Positions 26,263 to 35,152 of a stretch of DNA of 64,000 nucleotides are shown here, piece after piece; within the stretch, counting starts at the first letter, position 1; every line of letters begins with the position of its first letter. The notes below the pieces were generated by a model, which was not told where the DNA came from, made no database searches, and worked only from the letters and a program-made list of their open reading frames with translations. The stretch is from Alistipes dispar (GTDB lineage: Bacteria > Bacteroidota > Bacteroidia > Bacteroidales > Rikenellaceae), in the NCBI RefSeq assembly GCF_006542685.1, contig NZ_AP019736.1, forward strand, positions 2,468,001-2,532,000, in the 5' to 3' direction. Both the position numbers and the translations under genes were made by a program.

Positions 26263-27201
26263 CTATCCGATGCCGTAAAATCCGCGGATGTTCCGGGCGA
26301 TGCACTCCACGAGCACGCCGACCGCCTCGACGGGCGACCAGGCATTGTGGGGCGAGAGCAGCAGCCGGTCCGGTTCGCGGACCGAGAGCAGGGGATTGCC
26401 CTCTTCGATCGGTTCGTGCGCGAAGACGTCCAGCCCCGCGCCGGCCAGCTCTCCGCGGTCGAGCGCCGCGGCCAGCGCCGCCTCGTCCACGATGCCGCCG
26501 CGGGCGACGTTGATGAGTATGGCCGAGGGTTTCATCCGCGCCAGCTCGCGGGCGCCGATCAGCCCGCGCGTGCGTTCGTTGAGCGGCGCATGGATCGACA
26601 CCACGTCGGCCCAGCCGAGCAGCTCGTCGAGCGGCAGGGCGGGGTACTCCTCCTCGCGCACGACGCCCGAGGTGGAGGTGTAGGCCACTTCGCAGCCCAG
26701 CGCGCGGGCCACCCGCGCCACGTTGTGGCCGATGTTTCCCAGCCCGACGATACCCCAGCGCGATCCGTACAGTTGCCGGGTCGTGCGTCCGAAATGGTAT
26801 TGCAGCGGCGATCCGGCGTATTCGCTCTTCACGTAGCGATCGTAATAGACCGTCTGCCGCAGCAGGGCGATCGCCGCGCCGATCGTGGTTTCGGTCACCG
26901 AGTGGGTCGAGTACCCCACGGCGTTGCGCACGGCGATGCCCCGTTCGGCGGCGGCCTCGAGGTCGATGTGGTTCATGCCCGTCGCCGCCACGCAGATCAG
27001 CCGCAGGCGGGGCAGCCGTTCGAGCGTATCGCGGCGCATGGGCACTTTGTTCGTGATCGCCACCTCCGCGTCGCGGCAGCGTTCGGCTGCCTCCTCGCGG
27101 CGCGTGGTCGCGTAACCCGTGTAGTCGCCCAGCGCGCGGATCGCCGAGAGGTCGGCGCCGCCGAGGCTGTATTCGTCGAGAAATACGATTTTCGGTTTCA
27201 T
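26263..27201 (-). CDS. D-2-hydroxyacid dehydrogenase (glycerate dehydrogenase-like)
   Basis: A 312-residue NAD-dependent enzyme. The nucleotide-binding motif is WGIVGLGNIGHNVARVA. The catalytic triad positions are Arg in LINVARGGIVDE, Glu in GLDVFAHEPIEEG, and His in LLLSPHNAW. It probably reduces hydroxypyruvate or another 2-ketoacid. The start at 27201 gives MKPKIVFLDEYSLGG. Longer forms have a low-complexity basic N-terminus and include the promoter, so I reject them. Confidence 0.9.
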   Translation of the reverse strand: MKPKIVFLDEYSLGGADLSAIRALGDYTGYATTRREEAAERCRDAEVAITNKVPMRRDTLERLPRLRLICVAATGMNHIDLEAAAERGIAVRNAVGYSTHSVTETTIGAAIALLRQTVYYDRYVKSEYAGSPLQYHFGRTTRQLYGSRWGIVGLGNIGHNVARVARALGCEVAYTSTSGVVREEEYPALPLDELLGWADVVSIHAPLNERTRGLIGARELARMKPSAILINVARGGIVDEAALAAALDRGELAGAGLDVFAHEPIEEGNPLLSVREPDRLLLSPHNAWSPVEAVGVLVECIARNIRGFYGIG

Positions 27202-27253
27202 CTTCCTTGTTTTTATGAATCGGAACGCCGGCTTTCGGCGCGTCCCCTTCGTG

Positions 27254-27261
27254 CAAAGATA
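27254..27261 (-). promoter_or_regulatory. -7 element for the hydroxyacid dehydrogenase/YbaK operon
   Basis: The minus strand reads TATCTTTG, 52 bp upstream of the start codon at 27201. No TTG is seen at the expected -33 distance. Confidence 0.45.
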
Positions 27262-27432
27262 GCGGCTTTTTCGGTTCCGTGCGCTTCCGTGCCGCCGTTT
27301 TTCGCTGTTTTCGCCGCCGGAGGCGGAATCCCGGGCATGGCCGGACCCTCTTCGCTCCTCGTTCCGACCCGTTCCGGAGGCGGCCCGGAGCATGGTCCAA
27401 CGGCCGCTTTGCCGCAAATTCGCCGTCCGGAG

Positions 27433-27463
27433 TTGCTATTCTCTGCCGGAAACGCTACCTTTG
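27433..27463 (+). promoter_or_regulatory. Promoter of the UbiA/radical SAM operon (near-leaderless)
   Basis: TTG at 27433-27435, a 20-bp gap and TACCTTTG at 27456-27463 match the Bacteroidota consensus exactly. The start codon is at 27471, only 7 nt after the -7 element, so the transcript would have almost no leader. Confidence 0.75.
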
Positions 27464-27470
27464 CGGCGTG

Positions 27471-28472
27471 ATGAACGGAATCGGTTTCTGGATGAAGAAC
27501 GCGCGGCAGGTCTCCCTGCCGCAGAGCATGCTGCCCGTGCTGCTGGCCGTCGGCATGTCGCTGCGTCACGACGGTTTTTCCCTCTGGCTGGCCCTCGTCG
27601 CCGCTTTCGGCGTGGGGTGCGCCCACCTGGGCATGAACCTCGCCGACGACTATTTCGATTACCGCGAGGGGAGCGCCGAGAAGCGCACGCGGCTGGCCTC
27701 GGACGGTATCCGCGCCCGTGTGGCGAAGTACCCTTACCTCAGTTCGGGCGCCGCCTCCGTGCGGGAGCTCGTCGTGGCGGTCTGCGTGTTTCTGGGACTG
27801 GCCGCCGGAGCCGGGGCCGTCGTCGTCGCCTGCCGGGGCGTCGTGCCGCTGGCCCTCGCCGGCATCGGGGCGGTGCTCGGCATCTCCTATTCGGGCGGGC
27901 CGCTCCGCCTGGGCTATCGCGGGCTGGGCGAACCGGTCGTCGGGCTGTTGTTCGGTCCGCTGCTGATGGCCGGCGTGCAGTATGCGGCGTGCGGCGTGCT
28001 GGACGGTCCGGTCCTGCTGGTCGGCGTGGCCGTCGGACTGCTCGTCACGAACATCCTCTACACCCATTCCGTGCTCGACCGCCATGCCGACTCCCGAATG
28101 GGCAAACGCACGCTGGCCCACCTGCTCGGCACGCCGCGGGCGATGATCGCCGCATCGGGCCTCTTCTGCTTCGCGCCGTTCGTGCTGGTCGCCGCGGGCG
28201 CCGGCTGCGGGATGCTCCCCGCGGCGGCTCTTGCGACGTTCGTGCTCCTGCCCATGGCCGCGTTCCTGTGGCGTTCGCTGCGCAGCTATGTTCTCGATCG
28301 TCCCGTCGCCCTGCGCACGGCCCCGTGGATGGGCCCCATGGGCGATTTCAAGAGATACTGCGACATGGGGATCGGCTGGTTCATGCTGCGGTGGCTGCTG
28401 GCGCGGAACCTCGTCTCGTTCTTCGCGCTCATCCTGCTCGTCGTTTATACCGTACTCGAAATAATGGAGTGA
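27471..28472 (+). CDS. UbiA-family prenyltransferase (MenA-like)
   Basis: A 333-residue membrane protein with about nine helices. The first Asp-rich motif is MNLADDYFDYREG, and the second is SVLDRHADSRMGKRTLA, both of the kind that bind Mg2+-prenyl diphosphate in UbiA enzymes. It would attach a polyprenyl chain to an aromatic acceptor. 1,4-dihydroxy-2-naphthoate (menaquinone synthesis) is the most likely acceptor in this phylum, but that is inferred. The radical SAM gene begins 2 bp after its stop codon. Confidence 0.82.
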   Translation: MNGIGFWMKNARQVSLPQSMLPVLLAVGMSLRHDGFSLWLALVAAFGVGCAHLGMNLADDYFDYREGSAEKRTRLASDGIRARVAKYPYLSSGAASVRELVVAVCVFLGLAAGAGAVVVACRGVVPLALAGIGAVLGISYSGGPLRLGYRGLGEPVVGLLFGPLLMAGVQYAACGVLDGPVLLVGVAVGLLVTNILYTHSVLDRHADSRMGKRTLAHLLGTPRAMIAASGLFCFAPFVLVAAGAGCGMLPAAALATFVLLPMAAFLWRSLRSYVLDRPVALRTAPWMGPMGDFKRYCDMGIGWFMLRWLLARNLVSFFALILLVVYTVLEIME

Positions 28473-28474
28473 TT

Positions 28475-29374
28475 ATGAAGAAAATCAAACGGTTGCTCTA
28501 TCTCGGCTGGTGGTTCTTCGGAGCCCGGGTTCTCGGCCGCAAACGGCCGTTGCAGACCGTGCTGTTCATCTCGAACCGATGCAACCTCCGTTGCAGGCAC
28601 TGCTCGGTCTATTCGCGGGCTACGCCCGACGAGATGACCTTCGAGGAGATCCGCCGCGAGCTGGAATACTCCTACCGCCTCGGTTCGCGCTTCGTCGATC
28701 TGGAGGGGGGCGAGGTGATGATCTGGCGCGACGGCGACAAGCGGATCGACGACGTGATCGACCTGGCCCGCGAGGTGGGTTTCTTCTCCGTGACGATCAC
28801 CACCAACGCCCAGCTGCCCTTCGCCGGGAGCCATGCCGACAGCATCTGGGTCAGCCTCGACGGCTGCGGGAAGTACCACGAAATGATCCGCGGCGAAGGC
28901 ACGTTCGCGCGTCTGGAGCGCAACATCGCCGCCTGCGGCCATCCGCATCTGAGCGTCAATATGGTGGTGAACAAGTACAACTGGGAGCATGTGGCCGAGA
29001 CGATCGAATACGTGAAGCGGAATCCCGCCATCGAGAGCATTTCGATCAACTTCTACACACCTTTCCCCGATGCCGACGACCTGATGATTACGCGCGAACA
29101 GCGCGAACGGGTGATCGACACCGTGATCCGGATGAAGCGCGCGGGCTATCCGGTGATGAACTCCGTCTCGGGGCTGGAGCTGATGCGGCACAACCGCTTC
29201 AAGCGCCGCTGCTGGGTCACGAACTTCATCTATGCCGACCATACGCGCGCCAACTGCTCGGGCGAGCGGCTGGGCATCTGCGACGACTGCGGGCTCTGCA
29301 TGGCGGGCGAGATGAACGCCGTGTTCAACTTCCGGCCCGACACCATCCGCGCGGGGCTGAAACTGCGGCTCTGA
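28475..29374 (+). CDS. Radical SAM enzyme of unknown substrate
   Basis: A 299-residue protein. The cluster motif CNLRCRHC (Cys-x3-Cys-x2-Cys) lies in the first 40 residues, and the GGE motif in DLEGGEVMIW. Extra cysteines near the C-terminus (CSGERLGICDDCGLC) could bind a second cluster or metal. A short hydrophobic N-terminus (LLYLGWWFFGARVL) suggests membrane association. It is coupled to a UbiA prenyltransferase, so a lipid or quinone substrate is plausible. The overall layout is like the HpnH-type single-domain radical SAM enzymes, but I cannot assign a reaction. Confidence 0.85.
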   Translation: MKKIKRLLYLGWWFFGARVLGRKRPLQTVLFISNRCNLRCRHCSVYSRATPDEMTFEEIRRELEYSYRLGSRFVDLEGGEVMIWRDGDKRIDDVIDLAREVGFFSVTITTNAQLPFAGSHADSIWVSLDGCGKYHEMIRGEGTFARLERNIAACGHPHLSVNMVVNKYNWEHVAETIEYVKRNPAIESISINFYTPFPDADDLMITREQRERVIDTVIRMKRAGYPVMNSVSGLELMRHNRFKRRCWVTNFIYADHTRANCSGERLGICDDCGLCMAGEMNAVFNFRPDTIRAGLKLRL

Positions 29375-29475
29375 CGGCGGCCGGACGATTCCCGCCATCC
29401 TTCCTGCCGCATGTCGCGGCCCGGCCCGGAGGCATTCCGCCCCGGGCCGCGCCGCGCTTCGTGCCGAAAGGCTCC

Positions 29476-30198
29476 TCAGTCCAGCTCGCCGATCAGGCCG
29501 CGGATCACCACCGAGGCGCAGCCGATGCCGAACAGCGGCGGGATGTAGGAGATCGTCCCGACGTTCGATTTCTTGTTCCGCTCCTCGCAGAGGATCATCG
29601 CCCCTTCGCGCATCGGCTCGGGGGAGAAGACGGCGCGGAATCCGCTGCGGATGCCGATCTTGTGCAGCCGTTTGCGCAGCATGTGGGCCAGCGGGCAGTG
29701 GTGGGTTTTGGCGATGTCGGCGATCTCCATGCGCGTGGGGTCGGTCTTGGCCCCCGCGCCCATCGAACTGACCAGCGGCAGGCGGCGTTCGAGCGCCGCG
29801 GCGATGAGCGCCAGCTTGGGCGACAGGGTGTCTATGGCATCCACCACGTAGTCGTACCGCGCCGCGTCGAGCAGCGCGTAGGTCTCCTCGTCGCGGATGT
29901 AGCGGTTCACCACGCTCAGGTCTATTTCCGGGTTGATGTCGCGCAGCCGTTCGGCCAGCACCTCGGCCTTCGGCCTCCCGACGGTCGAGTGCAGCGCCAC
30001 GAGCTGGCGGTTGATGTTCGTCCCGTTCACCGTGTCGGCGTCGGCCACGGTCATGCGGCCCACGCCCGCCCGGGCGATCATCTCCGCGGCGTAGGCCCCC
30101 ACGCCTCCCAGCCCCACCACGAGCACGTGCGCCCGTCTGAGGCGGCCGAGTTTCTCTTCGCCGAGCAGCAGCTCGGTCCTCTCCAGCCAGTTGTCCAT
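29476..30198 (-). CDS. tcdA: tRNA threonylcarbamoyladenosine dehydratase (TcdA/CsdL-like)
   Basis: A 240-residue E1-like ATP-dependent enzyme. It starts MDNWLERTELLLGEEKL, has the nucleotide-binding HVLVVGLGGVGAYAAEMIARAGVG and TNINRQLVAL motifs, and ends GCASVVIRGLIGELD. TcdA makes the cyclic form of t6A at position 37 of ANN-decoding tRNAs. The TatD-like gene is upstream on the same strand with a 56-bp gap. Confidence 0.92.
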   Translation of the reverse strand: MDNWLERTELLLGEEKLGRLRRAHVLVVGLGGVGAYAAEMIARAGVGRMTVADADTVNGTNINRQLVALHSTVGRPKAEVLAERLRDINPEIDLSVVNRYIRDEETYALLDAARYDYVVDAIDTLSPKLALIAAALERRLPLVSSMGAGAKTDPTRMEIADIAKTHHCPLAHMLRKRLHKIGIRSGFRAVFSPEPMREGAMILCEERNKKSNVGTISYIPPLFGIGCASVVIRGLIGELD

Positions 30199-30254
30199 GC
30201 AGTTCGTTTTCGTTCGTTTCCGTCGTGTCCCTCCTGTGCGCCGTCCGCCGTCCT

Positions 30255-30839
30255 TCACTTCTCCCCGAACAGCCGGCGGTAGTTCTCCGCCGTCGCCCGC
30301 CGCAGCTCTTCCACGGTCGTTCGCCGCACCTCCGCGGCCCGGGCGTAGATCGTTTCGATGGCTGCGGGGCTGTCGTCCGTCTCGAAGAAGAGACGGTCGG
30401 ACGGAACCTCGCGCAGGGCTTCGAGCGTCTTGCGCGAGGCGAAGGTGCGCTCGCCGAACGAGAGGTAATATCCCTTCGCCACGGCCTGCCGCGCCTGTTC
30501 GGGCGATCCGATGAATCCGTGGAAAATCGCGGCCGGAGGCGGGCAGGCCGCCAGTTCGCGCATCAGCGGTTCGAAGGCCCGCACGCAGTGCAGCACGACC
30601 GGAAGCCCCCGTTCGCAGGCCAGCCGCAACTGGGCTCTGAGCGCCGCCGTCTGCGCCTCGCGCGCGACGCCGCAGGCGAAGTCCAGCCCCGTCTCGCCGA
30701 CGGCCTGCGCGTCGCCGAGCCGCTGCCCGAGCGTCGCCGTGTCCTCCCGCTCCGCGTCCCACGGATGCACGCCCTTCGCGCGCAGCTCGATGCCGCGGCC
30801 CGCAGGGCGGTGGGTGTGGATATTGACGTATTCGGCCAT
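30255..30839 (-). CDS. Short TatD-family metal-dependent hydrolase
   Basis: A 194-residue protein, shorter than the usual ~260 of TatD. Metal-binding residues are still visible in order: NIHTHR, the Glu in VGETGLDFA, LPVVLHCVRA, AAIFHGFIGS and ETDDSP. It would act as a deoxyribonuclease or phosphoesterase. The start at 30839 gives MAEYVNIHTH. A perfect -7 element ends 7 nt before it, so it may be leaderless. Confidence 0.85.
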   Translation of the reverse strand: MAEYVNIHTHRPAGRGIELRAKGVHPWDAEREDTATLGQRLGDAQAVGETGLDFACGVAREAQTAALRAQLRLACERGLPVVLHCVRAFEPLMRELAACPPPAAIFHGFIGSPEQARQAVAKGYYLSFGERTFASRKTLEALREVPSDRLFFETDDSPAAIETIYARAAEVRRTTVEELRRATAENYRRLFGEK

Positions 30840-30846
30840 GACGGGA

Positions 30847-30854
30847 CAAATGTA
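30847..30854 (-). promoter_or_regulatory. -7 element for the TatD-like gene
   Basis: The minus strand reads TACATTTG, ending 7 nt before the start codon. A -33 TTG is not obvious. Confidence 0.5.
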
Positions 30855-31047
30855 GGAATTTTTCGGGAAACGGATTCCTCTCCCGATGCGGCTTCGTCCG
30901 ATTTTTCCGCCCGGCATCCCGCTTCCGCCCGTCCGTCCGGAGCGGGAAAACGGGCCGTTCCCCTTTTTTTCGCTTCCGGCGGGAAATAATGCTCCGTAAA
31001 ATAGTTTTTTTCGGGAAAAAATTAGTACTTTCGCACGCGATTCAGGC

Positions 31048-31063
31048 TGTTAGCCGGCTAACA
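31048..31063. promoter_or_regulatory. 16-bp perfect palindrome in the nqr leader (candidate operator)
   Basis: TGTTAGCCGGCTAACA is fully self-complementary. It lies about 14 bp after a probable -7 element TACTTTCG (31026-31033, one mismatch to consensus) and 75 bp before nqrA. It could bind a dimeric repressor or form a 5' hairpin in the mRNA. Confidence 0.55.
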
Positions 31064-31137
31064 CATGGCGAACGGGACCTGAAACGAATCCGGAAAAGAC
31101 CCAAGAAAACCAAACATAACAATCAAAATCTTTAACC

Positions 31138-32493
31138 ATGTCGAAAATCATTACACTACGCAAGGGTTTAGACATCAATCTGGCGGGTAAACCCCGGGAG
31201 TCGCTCTCCGATGCGCCTCAGGCTTCGGAGTACGCCCTCTCGCCCCTCGATTTCGAGGGCGTGACACCCAAGCTGCTGGTTAAGGTGGGCGATAAGGTGA
31301 AGGCCGGTACGCCGTTGTTCTTCAACAAGTACAACGAGCGGGTCCTCTTCACGTCGCCCGTCAGCGGCACGGTGGCGGCGGTCAATCGCGGCGAGAAGCG
31401 CAAGGTGCTCTCGGTGACGGTGACCCCCGACGGCGGGCAGAGCTACGAGGAGTTCGGCAAGATCGACCTCCGCACCGCTTCGCGCGAACAGATCGTCGAA
31501 CTGCTGCTGCGTTCGGGCCTCTGGCCGATGATCGTGCAGCGACCCTACGGCGTCATCGCCGACCCGAACGACACGCCGAAGGCGGTCTTCATCTCCGCCT
31601 TCGACTCCGCGCCGCTGGCTCCGGACTACAACTTCGTCCTGCGGGACGAGCAGCGGAACCTGCAGGCGGGCATCGAGCTGATGCGCCGCCTCACGCTGGG
31701 CAAGGTGCACCTGTCGGTGCGCGCCAAGGCCGAGGGACGGATGCCGTCGCTCCAGGGCGTCGAGTTGCACGCCTTCGCGGGCAAACATCCCGTGGGCAAC
31801 GTCGGCGTGCAGATCCACCATGTCGATCCGATCAACAAGGGCGACATCGTCTGGACGGTGAACATCCAGGACCTGGCCATCATCGGCCGCCTGGTCAATG
31901 AGGGCCGCGTGGACATGCGCCGCATCGTCGCCGTCACCGGCTCGGAGATCGAAAACCCGCACTACGTCCGCATCGTCTCGGGTGCGCGCGTCGATTCGCT
32001 CGTCTCGGGCAACGTCCGTCCGCAGAAGGAGGGCGACCGCGTCCGCTTCATCTCGGGCAACGTGCTCACCGGCACGAAGACCTCGCCCGAGGGCTTCATG
32101 GGCTTCTACGCCAACCAGCTCACGGCCATTCCCGAAGGCGACAAGTACGAGCTGCTGGGCTGGGCGATGCCGCGTCTGAACAAGTTCTCCGTCTCGCGCG
32201 CCTACTTCTCGTGGCTCTGCCCGAAGAAGGAGTACAACCTCGACACGAACCTCAACGGCGGCGAGCGTCCGTTCGTCGTGACGGGGCTCTACGAGCAGTA
32301 CCTGCCGATGGACATTTACCCCATGTATCTGCTCAAGGCCTGCCTTGCGGGCGACATCGACAAGATGGAGAACCTCGGCATCTACGAGGTCACCGAGGAG
32401 GACTTCGCGCTCTGCGAGTTCGTCGATCCCTCGAAGATCGAGATCCAGCAGATCATTCGCGACGGTATTAACTTAATGATTAAGGAGGCATAA
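31138..32493 (+). CDS. nqrA: Na+-translocating NADH:quinone reductase subunit A
   Basis: A 451-residue cytoplasmic subunit of Na+-NQR, starting SKIITLRKGLDINLAGKP. It shows RnfC/NqrA family features (SPVSGTVAAVNRGEKRKVLSV; GLWPMIVQRPYGVIADP). It is first in a complete nqrABCDEF operon and ends 3 bp before nqrB. Na+-NQR passes electrons from NADH to quinone and exports Na+. Confidence 0.97.
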   Translation: MSKIITLRKGLDINLAGKPRESLSDAPQASEYALSPLDFEGVTPKLLVKVGDKVKAGTPLFFNKYNERVLFTSPVSGTVAAVNRGEKRKVLSVTVTPDGGQSYEEFGKIDLRTASREQIVELLLRSGLWPMIVQRPYGVIADPNDTPKAVFISAFDSAPLAPDYNFVLRDEQRNLQAGIELMRRLTLGKVHLSVRAKAEGRMPSLQGVELHAFAGKHPVGNVGVQIHHVDPINKGDIVWTVNIQDLAIIGRLVNEGRVDMRRIVAVTGSEIENPHYVRIVSGARVDSLVSGNVRPQKEGDRVRFISGNVLTGTKTSPEGFMGFYANQLTAIPEGDKYELLGWAMPRLNKFSVSRAYFSWLCPKKEYNLDTNLNGGERPFVVTGLYEQYLPMDIYPMYLLKACLAGDIDKMENLGIYEVTEEDFALCEFVDPSKIEIQQIIRDGINLMIKEA

Positions 32494-32496
32494 CCG

Positions 32497-33624
32497 ATGG
32501 GATTGCGTAAATTCATGGACAATATCAAGCCCACCTTCTCCAAGGGCGGAAAGCTGGGCTTCCTGGAATCGACGTTCGATGCGTTCGAGACCTTCCTCTT
32601 CGTTCCCAACACGACGACCTCGAAGGGTGCGCACATCCGCGACTGCAACGACATGAAGCGTACGATGATCGTCGTCGTGCTGGCGCTGATGCCGGCCTTC
32701 CTGTTCGGCTGTTTCAACACGGGTATGCAGGTGGGCCTCACGGGCTTCCAGGCCTTCTTCTACGGTCTGGTGCGCGTGCTGCCGATGGTCTGCGTCTCCT
32801 ATGTCGTGGGTCTGGGCATCGAGTTCGGCTTCGCGCAGGCGCGCGGCCACGAGGTGAACGAAGGTTTCCTCGTGACGGGTCTGCTGATCCCGATGATCTT
32901 CCCCGTCTCGACGCCGCTCTGGATGGTGGCACTCTCCACGGCCTTCGCCGTCGTCTTCGGCAAGGAGGTCTTCGGCGGTACGGGCATGAACGTCTTCAAC
33001 CCGGCGCTGCTGGCCCGCGCCTTCGCCTTCTTCGCCTACACGCCTTCCATGTCGGGCGAGACCGTATGGTTCTCCGACTGGACGATGATGGGCGCCAAGG
33101 TGGACGGCATCACGGGCGCCACGGCGCTCGAACAGCTTTCGACGACGGGTACGATGGCTTTCTCGCCGGCGGACGCTTTCCTGGGCTTCATCCCCGGATC
33201 GTTCGGCGAGACCTCGACGCTGGCCATCCTTATCGGTGCGGCGATTCTCCTCTTCACGGGCATCGCTTCGTGGCGCACGATGGTGTCGGTGTTCGTCGGC
33301 GGCCTTGCGATGGGCTACCTGTTCCAGGCGCTCGGCGTGACGGAGTATCCGGCCTGGTGGCATCTGATCGTCGGCGGCTTCGCCTTCGGCGCCGTCTTCA
33401 TGGCGACCGATCCCGTCACCTCGGCGCAGACCAACAGGGGCAAGTACATCGTGGGTCTGATGACCGGCGCGCTGGCCGTGATGATCCGCGTCGTGAACCC
33501 CGCATATCCCGAGGGCATGATGCTTTCGATCCTCTTCATGAACGCATTGGCGCCGCTGGTGGACTACTTCGTGGTCGAGTCCAGCATTTCGCGCCGCAAG
33601 AAACGTGTTAAAACTGCAAAATAG
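32497..33624 (+). CDS. nqrB: Na+-translocating NADH:quinone reductase subunit B
   Basis: A 375-residue integral membrane subunit with about ten helices. The covalent FMN site is GITGATALEQL, with the flavin-bearing residue expected at Thr209 (TGAT instead of the commoner SGAT). It contributes to the Na+ channel and quinone site. It is shorter than the ~410-residue Vibrio homologue. nqrC starts 10 bp later. Confidence 0.96.
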   Translation: MGLRKFMDNIKPTFSKGGKLGFLESTFDAFETFLFVPNTTTSKGAHIRDCNDMKRTMIVVVLALMPAFLFGCFNTGMQVGLTGFQAFFYGLVRVLPMVCVSYVVGLGIEFGFAQARGHEVNEGFLVTGLLIPMIFPVSTPLWMVALSTAFAVVFGKEVFGGTGMNVFNPALLARAFAFFAYTPSMSGETVWFSDWTMMGAKVDGITGATALEQLSTTGTMAFSPADAFLGFIPGSFGETSTLAILIGAAILLFTGIASWRTMVSVFVGGLAMGYLFQALGVTEYPAWWHLIVGGFAFGAVFMATDPVTSAQTNRGKYIVGLMTGALAVMIRVVNPAYPEGMMLSILFMNALAPLVDYFVVESSISRRKKRVKTAK

Positions 33625-33634
33625 GGTGTGAGAT

Positions 33635-34492
33635 ATGGCTAAGAAACAATTCAAATGCAACGTCTGCGGCTACGTCCACGAAGGAGCGGCCGCGCCCGAC
33701 ACCTGCCCCGTCTGCGGCGCTCCCGCCTCGGAATTCACGGAGCTGAAGGGTAAGAAGGGGCTGTTCGGCGATACGAACAGCAATGCCTATATCGTGCTCT
33801 ATTCGACGGTGATGGTCGTCGTCGTGGCCACGCTGCTGGCGCTGGCCGCGCTGGGTCTTCAGAAACGTCAGGCGGAGAACGAGCTCAACGAGAAGAAGCA
33901 GGCCATCCTCGGCTCGCTGGCCGCGCAGGGCGAGTCCTACGACGAGTTCATCGACGCGTATGTGGTCGATGCCGAGGGGCGGAAGGTGGAGGATGCGGGC
34001 GATATTTTCGCCCTGCTCAACGACCTGCCGGGCGCTTTTGCCGCGGGCAAGTTCCCGATCTTCGAGGCCCGCGACGGCCGCGTGGTCATTCCCGTTACGG
34101 GCATGGGCCTCTGGGGACCGGTGTGGGGATACCTCGCCCTGGAGAAGGATATGAACACGGTGGCCGGTATCATCATGGCCCACAAGGGCGAGACGCCGGG
34201 TCTGGGAGCCGAGATCTCGACGCCCAAATACCAGGCGCTGTTCGTCGGCAAACAGATTTTCGACGGCGACAAATTCGTCTCGGTGAAACTCCGCAAGGGC
34301 GGTGCCAAGGACCCGCTGCATGAGGTGGATGCCATTTCGGGCGGTACGAAGACTTCCGACGGCGTGTCGCTGATGCTCGAAAACAGTCTCAGAAACTATC
34401 TGCCCCTGCTGGAGGCCAAGCGCACCGCGTCGGAGCCGGCGGCCCCCGCAGCGGAAGTGTCTAACGAAGAAAACGTAGGAAACAATGAGTAA
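33635..34492 (+). CDS. nqrC: Na+-NQR subunit C fused to an N-terminal rubredoxin domain
   Basis: A 285-residue protein. Residues 1-35 form a rubrerythrin-type rubredoxin knuckle with Cys8-x2-Cys11 and Cys24-x2-Cys27 (CNVCGYVHEG and CPVCGAPASEF). A single membrane helix follows (about residues 52-75), then the NqrC flavin domain. The FMN site reads AISGGTKTSDG with Thr238 as the expected attachment point. A hydrophilic tail of about 25 residues is also extra. Known NqrC proteins start just before the membrane helix, so the iron-binding domain is an addition and should face the cytoplasm. The start is fixed because the rubredoxin begins 7 residues in, and nqrB ends 10 bp upstream. Confidence 0.93.
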   Translation: MAKKQFKCNVCGYVHEGAAAPDTCPVCGAPASEFTELKGKKGLFGDTNSNAYIVLYSTVMVVVVATLLALAALGLQKRQAENELNEKKQAILGSLAAQGESYDEFIDAYVVDAEGRKVEDAGDIFALLNDLPGAFAAGKFPIFEARDGRVVIPVTGMGLWGPVWGYLALEKDMNTVAGIIMAHKGETPGLGAEISTPKYQALFVGKQIFDGDKFVSVKLRKGGAKDPLHEVDAISGGTKTSDGVSLMLENSLRNYLPLLEAKRTASEPAAPAAEVSNEENVGNNE

Positions 34493-35141
34493 GAACGAAA
34501 AAGAGCCTTTGTTTTCGGCCAAGAATATGAAATATCTGACGGGGCCGTTCTCCGCGAACAACCCGGTCATCGTGCAGATCCTCGGTATCTGCTCGGCGCT
34601 GGCCGTCACCGTGCAGTTGAAGCCGGCCATCGTCATGGCGCTCAGCGTGACGGTCGTCACCGGATTCTCGAATCTGGTGATGTCGCTGATCCGTACCGGT
34701 GTGCCGGCCCGGATCCGCATCATCGTCCAGCTCGTCGTGATCGCCGCGCTGGTGATTCTCGTCGATCAGGTGCTCAAGGCCTTCGTTTACGAAGTCTCCA
34801 AGCAGTTGTCGGTCTATGTGGGTCTTATCATCACGAACTGTATCGTCATGGGCCGCGTCGAGGCCTTCGCTTTGGGCAACAAGCCGTGGGCTTCGTTCCT
34901 CGACGGCATCGGCAACGGCCTGGGCTACGGCATGATTCTCGTCACGGTGGCCTTCTTCCGCGAACTGCTCGGTTCGGGCAGCCTGCTGGGCTTCCGCATC
35001 ATTCCCGAGAGCTGGTACATGGCCGAGGGCGGATTCTATTCGAACTGCGGCATGATGCTCTTCCCGCCGATGGCGCTCATCATCGTGGGCTGCATCATCT
35101 GGGTGCATCGCTCGCGCAACAAGGACTTACAGGAAAAATAG
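34485..35141 (+). CDS. nqrD: Na+-translocating NADH:quinone reductase subunit D
   Basis: A 218-residue membrane protein with six helices. The two cysteines that help hold the intramembrane iron-sulfur centre between NqrD and NqrE are visible in ILGICSALAVT and ITNCIVMGRVEAF. The gene overlaps the end of nqrC by 8 bp, so translation is probably coupled. Confidence 0.96.
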   Translation: MSKNEKEPLFSAKNMKYLTGPFSANNPVIVQILGICSALAVTVQLKPAIVMALSVTVVTGFSNLVMSLIRTGVPARIRIIVQLVVIAALVILVDQVLKAFVYEVSKQLSVYVGLIITNCIVMGRVEAFALGNKPWASFLDGIGNGLGYGMILVTVAFFRELLGSGSLLGFRIIPESWYMAEGGFYSNCGMMLFPPMALIIVGCIIWVHRSRNKDLQEK

Positions 35142-35152
35142 GAGGGTAACGT

